A DNA stretch of 64,000 bases, taken from Cocos nucifera (lineage: Eukaryota > Streptophyta > Magnoliopsida > Arecales > Arecaceae). The translations under genes were made by a program, and so were the position numbers. Under the pieces are notes generated by a model. That model was not told the DNA's origin. It searched no databases and saw nothing but the letters and a program-made list of their open reading frames with translations. This document shows, piece by piece, positions 21,641 through 33,547 of this stretch (position 1 is its first letter; every line of letters begins with the position of its first letter). The DNA is taken from the NCBI GenBank assembly GCA_006176705.1, contig QRFJ01000745.1:377925-441924 (forward strand), read 5' to 3'.

Positions 21641-22879
21641 TTATTTTCTCTCCCTTTTTGTCATCATGAAGAAAAACATACACTTAAATTTAAGAACATA
21701 GAAATATAATGAAAGTGAACAACTTCACTAATATCATGGACATCATATTAAATAATATTTACAGAAGTGAAGCATCCAAAATAGCATAGATCAGTACATC
21801 ATAAGTGAAGTGGACAACAAAAATAAACATCTAGAATATCCAAGGTAAAGTATCTAAACACTATAGAAGCAAACTCCTGGATAAGTATTTAGGGGATGAT
21901 GAGCTATGATGGGGATGATGGATAATAGAGTGCCAAGGCTCTAGGTTGAACTAGAGAGACTGGAGGGTCCAAGTTGATTAGATGGTCAATAGGAAGATCA
22001 AGTGGTCCTCTGATCTTGAACAAATTGACCAATCATATCCACAAAGGTAGAGGCTACTATAGTAAGAGACTATTAATCTCCTTGACTCATCCCAAATCTC
22101 TCGAATACTCTCTTTTACCTGAGTTCCTATCTTATGAACACTGCACTCTATGAAGGTAAAGATCTTGATGTAATTATGCACTGAGCACTGCAAAATACTT
22201 GTGTCCCTCTCAATCTCTCTAGTCATCAGAAGCCGACTCATCATAAAATATTAGATGTCATAGATATCTTGCCTTAGCCCTACAACCATTTGAGTCAATG
22301 AAGATATATGAGGCTCGAGTCTTTGATGAATAAGGAGTATGCCATGTGGTGACTCAGAGGGTCTATGCTACTCCTCTTTGTTGCTCTTCCTTTATCTCAA
22401 TACCCTAAATGCAACCAATCCTACCATTAGCTGGTAAACTACCTGTCTCAATTGCTCAACTACCAATCTTAGATGCTCTATGTCTGACTAGTGGTGCTCT
22501 TGGATGTTAAAACTGAGGTTTGAACTCAAAGGAAGTGGAAAAGTCTCCTCCTAAAGGCTTGTAGGGGTGCTTTTGCTCTGCCATCTACTTAGGAACATTC
22601 ATGGGGTAGGTTGCTTGGTACCCTGATCAATATGAACTACTAGTTCATTTGGTGCAACCTCTAGTGGTGCTTCTCACCATCTTGAGGCTTATCTTGTCCA
22701 CTTCCACATCTCTTCACCCAATGACCATCAATCTTGTTATACACCATATGATGTAGTGTAGGTGTTCATTAGTGCTCTTGATGCCTCCCTCCAACTCAAC
22801 ATCACTTATTGATGCTGTAGTAAATTTAACATGTTCATTGCCTTGTGCATTTGTTCGAATATGAGTGCTAAGATGTTCA
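21641..22879 (-). pseudogene. 3' part of env-position ORF, SIRE-like (decayed)
   Basis: Downstream continuation of the minus frame seen at 33547-33162, separated from it by the Angela-like insertion (TSD gttca at 22875-22879 and 33157-33161). Only fragments remain open (for example 21978-22244). No specific domain is visible here. Assignment rests on position and on the polypurine tract at its end. Confidence 0.4.
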
Positions 22880-25168
22880 TGAAGGAAAATCCTGATTTTC
22901 CGGTCCAGGTTCGTCCAGATCTGATCAGATCAAGAGATATATTTCAAAAATTTTTTTCTTGATCCCAATCAGATCTTGATATGTTTCAGATCTGATTCTT
23001 ATTATTTTAATAAATAAAATAAAATAAGATAAATTAAATCAAAATTAATTTACCTGATTTGGGTAATCCTATTACCCTATAGATGATCCTGATTGTAGCG
23101 GAAGGTTCTGGATCTTAGCCACGCAAGCGCCTGGCCTCTACCGGTATCCACTCGGGTTGGATCTGGAGATCCTCTTCTTCTCTATCACACCTCCAAAAAT
23201 CAGATCTGGATCTGATCTGGAGGATCTTCAAAACTCTTTTGAAGATCAGCAGTCGTCCTTTGCAGCAGCGCAGCCTTCTTGCTTTTGATCGCCTTTCTTT
23301 GATCTGAATCGCACCAACCAAGGTCCAAAACTCCTTTTGGACGTGGAGAGCAAGGGGAGAAGAGACTATGGCATGGAGAAGGAGGGGAGAGGCAGCCTTG
23401 GGGCGTGGGAAATTCTCAATTCTCAATTGCATTAGAATCTGAGTTGGGCGCAGGGTCTTATTTATAGACTAAGCTGTGATCCAACTCCTCTTCCTTCCCA
23501 ACCAATCACAACCCTTTGTGAAATCAGATCTAAATCTGATTGGTGGGAATAGAGTCCCCTGGATTCCTCCTTAGAGGGTGCCTAAGACCAGTCAAAGTTG
23601 GTTCTTAGAAGAACTCTAATTGGAATCCAAAAAGGAGATGGAGTCCTTGTCCAACAAGGACTCCTAGGCGCCTCCAACTTGGGCACACGCCTAGGGTGGC
23701 GTGCGCCCTTCTCCTTGCCAGGTTCTGGCAGGGGGACAGGCCCCCACCAGCTCTCCAATAGGTGCATGACATGTGGTCAAAAGTCAAAGTGTCAATGGTC
23801 AACGTTTGACCAGTCAAAGGTAGACTTTTGACCAAAGTCAAAGAACAAGAAATGGCAGGTGACCAAAAATGGCAGGTAATGTCTTACAAAATAAGACAAC
23901 CTTTTCTGACTTGGACAACCTCCAGTCAGACCATATGAAGGCCTCTGATTGAGCACAAACTCCTTTGGCTCAGTCAGGACAACTTATTTATGATAGCAAA
24001 AGAAGAACGTTAGGTTCAATCGAGTGCTAGCACGATTTCCTTGAACCTAATTGAATCTCATTCAGATCAATTGAACTAGATCAGTTCAATTGATGATCAC
24101 CAGATTCAAACCCTTGTTTGTGTGACCCAGTTAGGTTCAGTTCTGTATGGTAATGGGATATGTCATGATCTCTATCATCGACATCATCGAAACTCCTTTC
24201 GATGGATCAGAACTCTTCTGATTCGAACAGCTAGAATGATCGATCATCTAAATCATTCTAATTGCTCCCAAAATCCACCAGTGACACCTAGCAGTATATG
24301 GTGGCAACCCATCAGAGCTGAATGCGAACCTCTTGGTGCAGCTACCTGTGTGATTCAAGTTCTTCTATCTTGAGCCCCGATCAGATTAGGGTTAAGGTGA
24401 ACTCGTCAAACCCTAGTCTCTGTCATATGATGTAATCATTCGATTCGAGTCCAATGTGAAAATCTAAATAGAAACTCTTTCTATTATTTCACTCTACCAT
24501 GGCCATGGGCTTTCTGGACTTGATTCTCATGATCATCATAGGGCTGCTCCTCTACCACCGAGGTAGATAGATTCCATCTTGATGCAATCCAGTTCCTACA
24601 ATGAACATGCTATAGCCAACATACACCTCAGGGTTCCATATGGCTAGGAGACCGAGTAATGGTGTAGTCAAACTATAACACCCTCAAGGTGAACTGCCGA
24701 TGCATCTCAGGTCAAAGAACCAGACACACTACTGCAGCATCGAGTCAGTCATTGACGAGAAGGTAGACTCCCTAATGACTACTCGAGGTGGTCACGCTCA
24801 GTGCCCTCGTTCTCTAACGAGTACCTGTACTCTCGCTCCGGTGTCTCCACACCGTAGACTCAAGACTCATCTACTAAAGAGAAGCGATTGTACACCAACC
24901 TTCCGGATCAATCACCATCCTCGTGATGATCCTATGGTCGGGAGCAATTTATGAGTTAATAATGATTATTCATGTCTTAAATTTTCAACTCTTGAAAATA
25001 TGAATTATCATTACCATTAACTCAAAGGATGTATCACAGACACTAAATACACATATGTGATAGAAAATAACCCATTTTATTGATTATTAGTCAAAATTAT
25101 AATTTTGCCCCTAGAAGTGTATTACAAGTGTCAGCCAATTCTGGCTTCTAGGGCACATATATCTAACA
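22880..25168 (-). repeat. 3' LTR of the Angela-like element
   Basis: 2289 bp, TGAAGGAAAATCC...ATATCTAACA on the + strand. A minus-strand TATAAATA lies at 23466-23459, about 1.7 kb from the U3 end. It is longer than its partner by about 50 bp because of many single-base differences. Confidence 0.92.
23459..23466 (-). promoter_or_regulatory. LTR TATA box (TATAAATA, minus)
   Basis: The minus strand reads GTCTATAAATAAGACCC. In the 5' LTR the same place reads TATAATAAA (31491-31483), a disrupted version. Confidence 0.55.
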
Positions 25169-25179
25169 ATCTCCCACTT
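25169..25179 (-). other. Polypurine tract (AAGTGGGAGAT, minus)
   Basis: The minus strand reads AAGTGGGAGAT then TGTTAGA, the canonical copia plus-strand primer next to the 3' LTR. Confidence 0.85.
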
Positions 25180-26694
25180 GTCCTAAAGCCAATTGGCTAC
25201 AAGTCTAAGTCCCATCTTCTCAAGGTGGGCTTCGATCTTCTGCTGGCCCAACGGCTTTGTAAGTGGGTCTGCCACATTATCTGCGGAGTTGACTCTCTTG
25301 ACCTCAACGTAACCTTTCTCAAGGTAATCGCGGATGAGATGATATCACCGTTTGCTATGGAACTCTTCCTCCAATTTCTGCAGCAAACTTCTTGTACCAG
25401 AATGCTTCCTTAGCCTCTGATGCAGCGATATATTCTGCTTCCATGGTGGAATCTGCTATCACAAACTCTTCCAGCTGACAGCTCCACCATTGCACACAAA
25501 CAGACTTCCAGATGTCGACTTTCGATCATCTATATCGGACATGAAGTCCGAGTCTGTGTATCCCTGGACTTGGAGTTCTCCATTACCAAAGACCAACATC
25601 ATATCCTTAGTTCTTCTCAAGTACTTAAGGATACATTTCACAGAAGTCCAGTGTTCTTCACCTGGATTTGACTGATATCTGCTTGTGACACTCACAGCAT
25701 GGGCTATATCAGGTCGTGTACATAGCATGGCATACATGAGGCTCCCTATTGCAGAAGCATAAGGGATCTTGCTCATGCGTTCTATTTCCTCAGGTGTGCT
25801 GGGGCACATCTTCTTGGAAAGATGAATACCATGTCTGAAGGGTATTAATCCCCTCTTAGAGTTTTCCATACTAAACCTCTTTAGTACTTCCTCTATGTAC
25901 ATCTTCTGTGAAAGTCCTAGCATCCTATTCGGTCTATCCCTATAGACCTTAATTCCTAGAATAAAGGATGCTTCACCTAGGTCTTTCATGGAGAATTCCT
26001 TGGACAACCACATCTTGACTGATGTCAACATGGGAATATCATTCCCAATAAGGAGGATGTCATCCACGTACAATACGAGGAAGACAACAGCGCTCCCACT
26101 GACCCTTTTGAAAACACATGGTTCCTCTTCATTTTTGATGAAACCAAACTTTTTGATCACATCATTGAAACGAGTGTTCCAGCTCCGAGATGCTTGCTTA
26201 AGTCCATATATGGACCTTTGCAGCTTGCAAACCTTGTGATCAGTATCACTGGATGTGAAACCTAGCGGCTGTTCCATATAGATATCTTCCTCAAGATATC
26301 CATTTAGGAATGCCGTTTTCACGTCCATTTGCCATATTTCATAATCGAAATAGGCTGCAACAGCAAGCAATGTGCGGATGGATTTTAGCATAGCTACTGG
26401 GGAAAAGGTATCCTGATAGTCAATGCCTTCGCGTTGACTATAACCTTTTGCCACCAGTCTAGCCTTGAATGTCTCCACATTCCCATCTGCACCAATCTTT
26501 CTCTTGAAGATCCATTTACACCCAATAGGTACTATACCTTCTGGTGGATCTACCAAGGTCCAGACTTGGTTTGAGTGCATCGAGTCAATTTCTGACTGCA
26601 TTGCCTCTAGCCATTTCTCGGAGTCGATATCTGATATCGCCTCGTTGTAGGTTTTGGGATCATCACCATGAGCACCATTACCTACGAGGAACAT
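25180..26694 (-). pseudogene. pol: Copia reverse transcriptase and RNase H
   Basis: A 411-residue open frame (26694-25459) holds the RT: KARLVAKGYSQ at about residues 78-87, DVKTAFLNG at 124-132, catalytic YVDD at 209-212, then FILGIKVYRD. RNase H starts with CTRPDIAHAVSVTSRYQ and catalytic YTDSDF at about 378-383. The frame is lost just after GGAVSWKS. The remaining RNase H block (DSTMEAEYIAAS) is still readable in another frame to about 25190, with stops. It is the longest open coding stretch in the window. The product would copy element RNA into DNA in the virus-like particle. Confidence 0.93.
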
Positions 26695-27615
26695 TTCCTC
26701 TACATCCTCTGAAATAATACCTAAGTATCTTTCAGGGGGACGGGAAAACTCTTTCCGATCTACGAGGTGGAGGAGGTAGTGTTCTTATTGGCTCAACCTG
26801 ATTTGGTTCCACTTGGTCCTTAGCTCGTTCTGCTTGTGAGACTTTCTCATCAAGCTTGAATCTGCTTTCCAATGCCGCTATCTTGAATAAACTATTTTTC
26901 AAGAAAGATGGCATGTCGACTCACAATCACATTGTGGTCTTCTGGAATGTAGAAATAGTATCCTAATGACTCTTTAGGATATCCTATGAATCGAGCTCTA
27001 AAGGACCTAAACTCTAACTTGTCCGCTTGTTGTCTTTTGACATGAGCCGGACAACCCCAAATTCTGAGATGACTCAGACTTGGTTTCTTACCGTGCCATA
27101 TCTCATACGGTGTGGTAGGAACGGTTTTAGAGGGAACCCTATTCAGTAGATAGATTGAAGTTAACAATGAGTGTCCCCAAAGAAAATCAGGGAGGTCTGT
27201 GAAGCTCATCATGGATCGAACCATATCCAATAGAGTCCGATTTCTCCGTTCTGAAACCCCGTTGAGTTGAGGTGTTCCTGGTGGAGTCCATTGAGAGACT
27301 ATGCCATTTTCCTTAAGATAGTCTAGGAATTCCCGGCTAAGGTATTCACCTCCTCGATCTGATCGAAGAACCTTAATGGGTTTTTCCAGTTTGTTTTTCT
27401 ACTTCATGTCTGAATTCTTTGAACTTTTCAAAGGCTTCAGACTTGTGTCTCATAAGATACACATACCCATACCTAGACAGATCATCGGTAAAGGTAATGA
27501 AGTAGACAAAATTGCCTCTAGCCGGCACATCAAATGGGCCGCACACATCAGTATGTACTAGGGCAAGGAGATCTGTGGCCCTCTCCCCATGTCCAACAAA
27601 AGGGAGTTTAGTCAT
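26695..27615 (-). pseudogene. Copia integrase, frameshifted
   Basis: 27615-27373 holds the start of the rve core with HTDVCGPF (first Asp) and FITFTDDLSRYGYVYL (second Asp). The part with the SDRGGEYLSREF and QLNGVSERRNRTLLD-type blocks lies across a frame break near 27372-27231. 27230-26892 has MVRSMMSFTDLPDFLWG, the TPYEIWHGKKPSLSHLRIWG block and FIGYPKESLGYYFY. A linker to RT with Pro-rich sequence (26914-26732) follows in a further frame. The product would insert the DNA copy. Confidence 0.9.
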
Positions 27616-27634
27616 TTTGCCTTGAAGACAAGAT

Positions 27635-28012
27635 TCACAAGTTGGATATGACTCGGAAAGTCAATGGACTCAATAGCCCATTTTTCTCCAATTTGTTGAT
27701 CCTATCTTCTGCTATATGACCTAATCTCAGGTGCCATAGATATCTGTCGTTTGGACTATCCCTAGGTCGTTTGGCATTCACGTTTTGCTCGATAGTTAGA
27801 ACAGGTACATCAATATGTAGCTGATAAAGACCATTAATAAGGAAACCATTTGCAATTTTATTTCTTTCATAAAGAATGTTACAATGGTCCTTAAAGAAGG
27901 TGATCACATAACCTTCTTGTGCTAAGCATGAAACAGAAATCAAATTCCTGCTAGCTGCAGGCACATAATAACAGTCTTTTAAAACTAAGTCTAAACCAGA
28001 TGGTAATCGCAA
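27635..28012 (-). pseudogene. GAG-pre-integrase segment of copia pol
   Basis: The frame includes LVLKDCYYVPAASRNLISVS (protease-integrase linker) and YLWHLRLGHI at residues 91-100, the His part of the HHCC zinc domain. It is separated from the protease frame by one single-base shift near 28000 and from the integrase core by another near 27620. Confidence 0.88.
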
Positions 28013-28493
28013 GAGGGTATGTTCCCACGGCTACTGCAGCAACTCTTGCTCCATTACCGATGCGTAGGATCATGTCTCCATCCCTCAGCCTCCTGCTATC
28101 CTCAAGACCCTGCATAGAAGTGCACAGATGAGCACTAGAACCAGAGTCAAGCACCCAACTGGATGCAGAAGAAACCGTAAGGTTAGACTCAATAACGAGC
28201 ATACCTCCAGAAGGACCTTCCTTCTTGTTCTTCAGGGTGGCCAGGTAAGTAGGGCAGTTCCGCTTCCAATGGCCGTCGCTGTTGCAATGGAAACACTTTC
28301 CTTTGCCATCGGCCTTTTTCTTCGATTCTGCCTTCTTCTTCTTTGATCCTTCCACCTTTTGCTTTTTCACAGACTTCTTTTTCTTTCCATAAGACTTTCT
28401 TTTGGAAGAAGTCCGTTCCATAGCAAGAACTGAGCCTTTAGAACCTTTCATAGAAAGCTCAGCGGTAACCAGCATATTCATTAACTCGGCCAA
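27951..28493 (-). pseudogene. Nucleocapsid knuckle and aspartic protease
   Basis: A Lys-rich tract (residues 28-66) precedes the CCHC knuckle CFHCNSDGHWKRNC (67-80). The retropepsin active site WVLDSGSSAHLC (113-124) follows, then LRIGNGARVAAVAVGTYPL before the frame is lost. The knuckle binds genomic RNA. The protease matures the Gag-Pol polyprotein. Confidence 0.92.
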
Positions 28494-29040
28494 GGAATTC
28501 TTGAAGTTTATGCATGTGGTAATTCATGATGAATTGCCCATATGCATCAGTCAAGGATTGCAGAATAATATCGTTCTGCAGGTCCAAGTCCAACTTCACA
28601 CCGAGCTTCTCAAGCTCTTCCATGTCCTTGATCATTGTCAGACAGTGATCTTGGACTGACTGCCCATCACGCATCTTAGCCTTAAAAAGTCATTTTGTGA
28701 CTTGATATTTGGCTGCGCGACTCTGTTCACCAAACATCTCCTGCAGGTGAGCCAACATTTGGCGAGCAGTCCCGATATCCTTCATGTTGGCGCTGGAGCT
28801 CATCAGACATCGAGCCCAACATGTAATATCTGGCCTTATTATCTTCGTCAATCCATTTTTCCAGAGACGCTCTCTGTTCAACAGATGGACGGGCTGGTAA
28901 GGTGGGAGGGTCCTGGTCCAAAACATGGGTTAACTTCTCGAACCCAAAATAATTTTGTAGTTCCTGAGCCAATCTTTATAATTGGGTCCAGTCAGTCTAT
29001 GTGTGTCCAGGATACGTGCCAATGGGTTGGACGCAGACAT
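28459..29040 (-). pseudogene. gag: Copia gag (UBN2/DUF4219-type capsid), frameshifted
   Basis: ATG at 29040 begins MSASNPLARILDTHRLTGPN. The frame is lost near 28960 and resumes with FEKLTHVLDQDPP and LEKWIDEDNKARYYMLGSM (28972-28727). It shifts again before QDHCLTMIKDMEELEKLGVK (28674-28459). This is a normal copia gag layout of roughly 290 residues including the knuckle. It contrasts with the family D copies in this window, where this part is missing. Confidence 0.9.
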
Positions 29041-29044
29041 TTTC

Positions 29045-29837
29045 CTGTAGAGAGTCAAAGATTCTAGTTAGATACTGTAATTTTGACTTGACCAATTTGT
29101 TTAGGGATTTTATTTTTAAACAAATTAGCTCCCACTATTTTCTCGGATCCCTACACTCCCTCTGTAGAGATGCGAAAAATCTCCATGATTAATGATTTCT
29201 AGTGGGTGGTGCGGTCTCACCAACTGACTCATCACCTCACCTAACAGTTATTGGTGATGGGTTAGCCAATGAGTGAACAACTCTTGTTCAATGATTCTCT
29301 AATCATGGTGCACCCAAACTTGGTCTCTAATTCATGAATCTCACCGTATCCGGAAATATTGATCCACTCCTTAGTTAAGTCAGACCCACCATTTGCATAG
29401 ACTGGGTTCCTAATTGAGTCTCTCACCGTATCCGGAAATATTGAGCCCAACTCATCCTCCAGCCCATAGCATCCAATGCCTAATAGACATGGTTGCATCT
29501 TCCCGGTGCAACTGAGCCACTGTATCCAGCCGAGAACAATCAACCCCGGGAAGGGCCCGCACATCTACAATGGTGGAAGACCTCAGACTTAATCTTTTCT
29601 TAGGGAGAATTGATTCAGGTCTCATTAAACTAGACTTGGCTTAGTCATAACAATTATGACTAACCTAGTGGCATGGGTTAGCTCGGATTATTGACCACCT
29701 CAGATCAGAACTGTGTCAACAGATATGGCCAGGTAAGTGAGACCGGTGGAAGGAATATGCCATTAACTCGTACAAGAACGCATTCAGGTCGAGTAGCTTC
29801 CAATTAAAAACCAGTCGGTCGTCTGTGCCAAACTTAC
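29045..29837 (-). other. Candidate leader intron before gag
   Basis: The minus strand has a strong donor CTAAG|GTAAGTTT at 29838/29837. A strong acceptor CTCTCTACAG|GAAAATG at 29045/29044 lies four bases before the gag ATG. The donor context TGGTGTCTAAGGTAAGTTT is also found at 60616 in a family D element. Splicing is inferred from sequence only. Confidence 0.45.
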
Positions 29838-30252
29838 CTTAGACACCAAATTGTTGAGTCAGAACCAATTGGGTTAGCCTACAATCCAGACTCTAACCTC
29901 TGAGCCTAATTAGGTCTTGCTTGATCGTGACTCGATCTTGACCCAGACTTAATCCTATTAGGCTGGTCAATTTAAGCATTGTTGATCCCATCTAACCAAC
30001 TCTTGATTCGGTTTGATCAACCGCTTAGACCTAATTGAGCTACCCAAGCCCGAACCCAGTATTATGAATATGTCTTAGATCTGAAATTCTCAATTTTAGA
30101 CCTAATTAATATTCCATAAACTTAATTCTTAATTAAGTAGGGTTCATAAACAAAATATGCACAATAAATCCTAGGGTTTCAGGATCTAGGGTTTTGCAGA
30201 AAGTAAGTTTTGGGTTTCTGATTAAGGACGAACACGCAGCACCCCTACACAT

Positions 30253-30311
30253 CATAAGAACACCCCATCGAATGGGAAGAGAGGGCCTTTAAACCCTTCT
30301 TCGTTCTTATG
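30253..30311 (-). promoter_or_regulatory. 5'-leader stem-loop (Angela-like copy)
   Basis: CATAAGAAC (30253-30261) pairs perfectly with GTTCTTATG (30303-30311). The loop contains CCCATTCGATGGG, itself a small hairpin on the minus strand, and GAGGGCCTTTAAA. The same element occurs at 43388-43446 and 61265-61323 in family D. Between PBS and gag start, retroelements keep packaging and dimerisation signals. That role is inference here. Confidence 0.6.
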
Positions 30312-30369
30312 ACCGGACGGCCAAGAGGAACGCCTTAATCAGGAACATTCAATACTACAAAACAATATC

Positions 30370-30900
30370 AGATCTATATCATATATCTCATATATAAAGT
30401 AGATCTAATCATGGCATATTTTGCATACATCTCATGTATCAAATCATGCATATTTTCAGATCTAAATTATCTCATAATAATCTAAAAAATTAGATTTAAA
30501 TTGATCTAATCAAAATAAATTCTAATCTAGACAATTATGTAGAACTATTCTACAACTAGTCTAGACATGCATCAATCATATCTCATATGATATTTAAAAA
30601 TTAAATAATTTTTATTTGCTATTTTTTAGATGTTATTATAACACTTATAATATCAAAAAATAGTAAATAAAAGATCTAAAATATGATTTAATCAGATTAA
30701 ATCAAAAACATGCAAGAACTATTCTATAGAACTATTCTATTCTAGAACTAGTCATGCATATCTTCTAATCTTAGATCCAAATTATTTAATTTTAATTTTT
30801 TCTGATTTCAGATCTGATCACATCTCATGTGACATCTGAAAATCACTTTATTTTCTAATTAAAATAAATTTAAAATCAGATCTAAACAATTTTAGAAACA
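30370..30900. repeat. AT-rich diverged repeats in leader
   Basis: Blocks such as AGAACTATTCTA, CTAGTC..GCAT and CATCTCAT.TGA recur (near 30416-30470, 30541-30590, 30716-30770 and 30815-30840). They lengthen the leader between PBS and the hairpin to ~590 bp, against ~120 bp in family D. Confidence 0.5.
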
Positions 30901-30901
30901 T

Positions 30902-30916
30902 GCTCTTGATTTACCA
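30902..30916 (-). other. Degenerate primer binding site
   Basis: The + strand reads GCTCTTGATTTACCA where GCTCTGATACCA is expected. Extra T bases interrupt an iMet-type site. It lies two bases inside the 5' LTR. Confidence 0.5.
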
Positions 30917-30918
30917 GT

Positions 30919-33156
30919 TGAAGGGAAATCCTGATTTCCCGTCCAGTTCGTCCATGATCTATTCAGATCAAGAGAATTATTTCAAAAATTTTTCTCTGAT
31001 CCCAATCGATCTTGAGTTATGGTTTTTTAATTTGATCTTATTATTTTAATAAATAAATAAAATGTAAATTAAATCAAATTTAATTTACCTGATTTGGTAA
31101 TCCTATACCCTGTAGATGATCCTGATTGCAGCGGAAGGATTCTGGATCTGGCCACACAAGCACCTGGCCTCTATCGGTATCCACTCAGTTGGATCTAAGT
31201 TCCTCTTCTTTTCTATCACACCTCCAAAATCAGGATCTGATCTGACTTTGAGGATCTTCAAAAACTCTTTTGAAGATCAGCAGTATCTCTTAGCACGTGC
31301 AGCCTTCTTCTTTTGATCGCCTTTTCTTTTGATCTGGAACACACACCAACCTAAGTCCAAAACTCTTTTGGACGTGGAAGGAGAAGGAGGGGAGAATTTA
31401 GGCATGGAGGAAGAGGGAGAGGCAGCTTGGGGCGTGGAAACTCTATTCTAATTGCATTCTTAGAATCTGAGTTGGGCGCAGGTTTATTATAGACTAAGCT
31501 GATACAACTCCTCTTCCTCTCAAACCAATCACAACCTTTGTGAAATCAGATCTAAATCTGATTGGTTGGAATAGAGTCCCCTGGATTCCTCCTTAGAGGG
31601 CGCCTAAGACCAGTCAAACTGGATTCTTAGTAGAACTCTGATTGAATCAAAAGGGGTGGTAGTCCTTGTCCAACAAGGACTCCAAGCGCCTTCAACTTGG
31701 GCGCACGCCTAGGGTGGCATGCGCCCTCCTCCTTGCTAGGTTCTGCAGGGGGACAGGCCCCCACCAGTTCTCCAATAGGTGCGGACACCTGGACAAAAGT
31801 CAAAGTGTCTTGGTCAACATTGACCAGTCAAAGCTCAACTTTTGACCAAAGTCAAAGACCAAAAATGGCAGGTGACCAAAAATGGCAGGTCATGTCTTAT
31901 AAAATAAGACAACCTCTCTAACTTGGACAACTCTAGTTAGACCATATAAGCCTCTGATTGAGCACAAACTCTTTTGGCTCAGTCAGACAACTTATTTGTG
32001 ATAGTAAAGAAGAACGTTAGTTCAACGAGTGCTAGCATGATTTCCTTGAACCTAATTGATCTCATTCAGATCAATTGAACTAGATCAGTTCAATTGATGA
32101 TCACAGATTCAACCCTATTTTGTATGACCCAGTTAGGTTCAGTTTTGTATGGTAATGGGATATGTCATGATCTCTATCATAGACATCATCGAAACTCCTT
32201 TCGATGGGATCAGAACTCTTCTGATTCGAACAGCTAGAATGATCGATCATCTAATCATTCAATTGCTCCCAAAATCCACTAGTGCACTTAGCAGTATATG
32301 GTGGCAACCCATCAGAGCTGAATGCGAAACCTCTTAGTACAGCTACCTGTGTGATTAAGTTCTTCTATCTGAGCCCCGATTAGATTAGGGTTAAGGTAAA
32401 CTCGTCAAACCCTGTCCTGTCATATGATGTAAATCATTCGATTCGAGTCCAATGTGAAAAATCTAAATAGAAACTCTTTCTATTATTTCACGTTGCCAGG
32501 CCATGGGCTTCAGGACTTGATTCTCATGATTATCATAGGGCTGCTCCTCTACCACCGAGGTAGATAGATCCCATCTTGATGCAATCCAGTTCCTACAATG
32601 AACATACATAGCCAACATACACCTCAGGATTCCATATGGCTAGGAGACCGGTAATTGTAGCATACTAAAACACCCTCAAGGTGAACTGCCGATGCATCTC
32701 AGGTCAAAGAATCAGACACACTACTGCCAGCATCGAGTCAGTCATTGACGAGAAGGTAGACTCCCTAATGACTACTCGAGTGGTCACGCTCAGTGCCTCG
32801 TTCTCTAACGAGTACTGTACTCTCACTCCGTGTCTCCACACCGTAGACTCAAGACTCATCTACTAAAGAGAAGCGATTGTACACCAACCTTCCGGATCAA
32901 TCACCATCCTCGTGATGATCCTATGGTCGGGAGCTGTTTATGAGTTAATAATGATTATTCATGTCTTAAATTTTCAACTCTTGAAAATATGAATTATCAT
33001 TACTATTAACTCAAAGGATGTATCACAGACACTAAATACACAGGTGTGATAAAAAATAACCCATTTTATTGATTATAGTCAAAATTATAATTTTGCCCCT
33101 AGAAGTGTATTACAAGTGTCAGTCAATTCTGGCTTTTAGGGCACATATATCTAACA
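30919..33156 (-). repeat. 5' LTR of the Angela-like element
   Basis: 2238 bp, TGAAGGGAAATCC...CTAACA. Colinear with 22880-25168 but missing single bases at many doublets (for example GGTCCAGGTTCG becomes GTCCAGTTCG). Confidence 0.92.
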
Positions 33157-33161
33157 GTTCA

Positions 33162-33547
33162 GGGGATGCTTTCTCAGCATATTGAACATTATCAAAATGT
33201 CCTTATTAGATACAAAATCAAATGTTCTCATTTTAAAGAAGAAAATCAAGCTAATCATGTGGTAAAGTAGGCTCATTTTGATTGACAACTGGTTGGCACT
33301 CATCTCATCCAACTAGTTAACATCCTCTCAACGTAAAATATAGTGGAGATTGATCCTCTTCTCATCTGATCAGTCTGCAGAGGTGCCATAGATCAACAAC
33401 CACAAGAGTCTACCTAAGCTCAACATCTTCAAAACAATGTGGACCCCCTTCACCACCGTCTCCAAGCTTCCTACCCCAAACTTTATATTTCCATAGATCT
33501 CTCTCACCAAGTTGGGGTGGGTGGGAACATTTAAGGAACCCATAAAT
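33162..33547 (-). pseudogene. Env-position ORF fragment (Transposase_32-like), old SIRE-like element
   Basis: The frame 33585-33370 includes NVPTHPNLVREIYGNIKFG and LGRLLWLL, matching in order the + strand relative at 36777-37046 (NLPTYLNLVWEFYGNAKISP...LGNLLRAP). This is the plant 'putative transposon protein' type domain, found in many plant elements and of unknown function. It is cut at 33547 by a family D LTR and resumes at 46211 on the far side. On the other side it is cut by the Angela-like element. Confidence 0.6.

Larger units (their letters stand above)
22880..33156 (-). mobile_element. Angela/Tork-like Ty1/copia element, structurally complete
   Basis: 10,277 bp with identical target duplications gttca (22875-22879, 33157-33161) and two ~2.2-kb LTRs. 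On the minus strand: 5' LTR, degenerate iMet PBS, long leader with hairpin and candidate intron, gag with CCHC knuckle, protease, integrase, RT, RNase H, PPT, 3' LTR. The gag-PR-IN-RT-RH order defines copia. The long LTRs and RT style (YVDDILLIGND, SIYGLKQASRSWN) suggest the Tork/Angela side. About seven frame breaks leave it inactive unless they are sequencing errors. It inserted into the env-position ORF of the old SIRE-like element. Confidence 0.95.

Noticed and set aside
23582..23841. Overlapping ORFs on both strands in a GC-richer patch
   Set aside because: Same patch is present in the partner LTR (31590-31860), where the frames are disrupted; it is LTR sequence.
26465..26650. + strand ORFs across 25105-28660
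   Set aside because: Antisense shadows of the copia pol frames, which carry clear RT, integrase and protease motifs on the minus strand.
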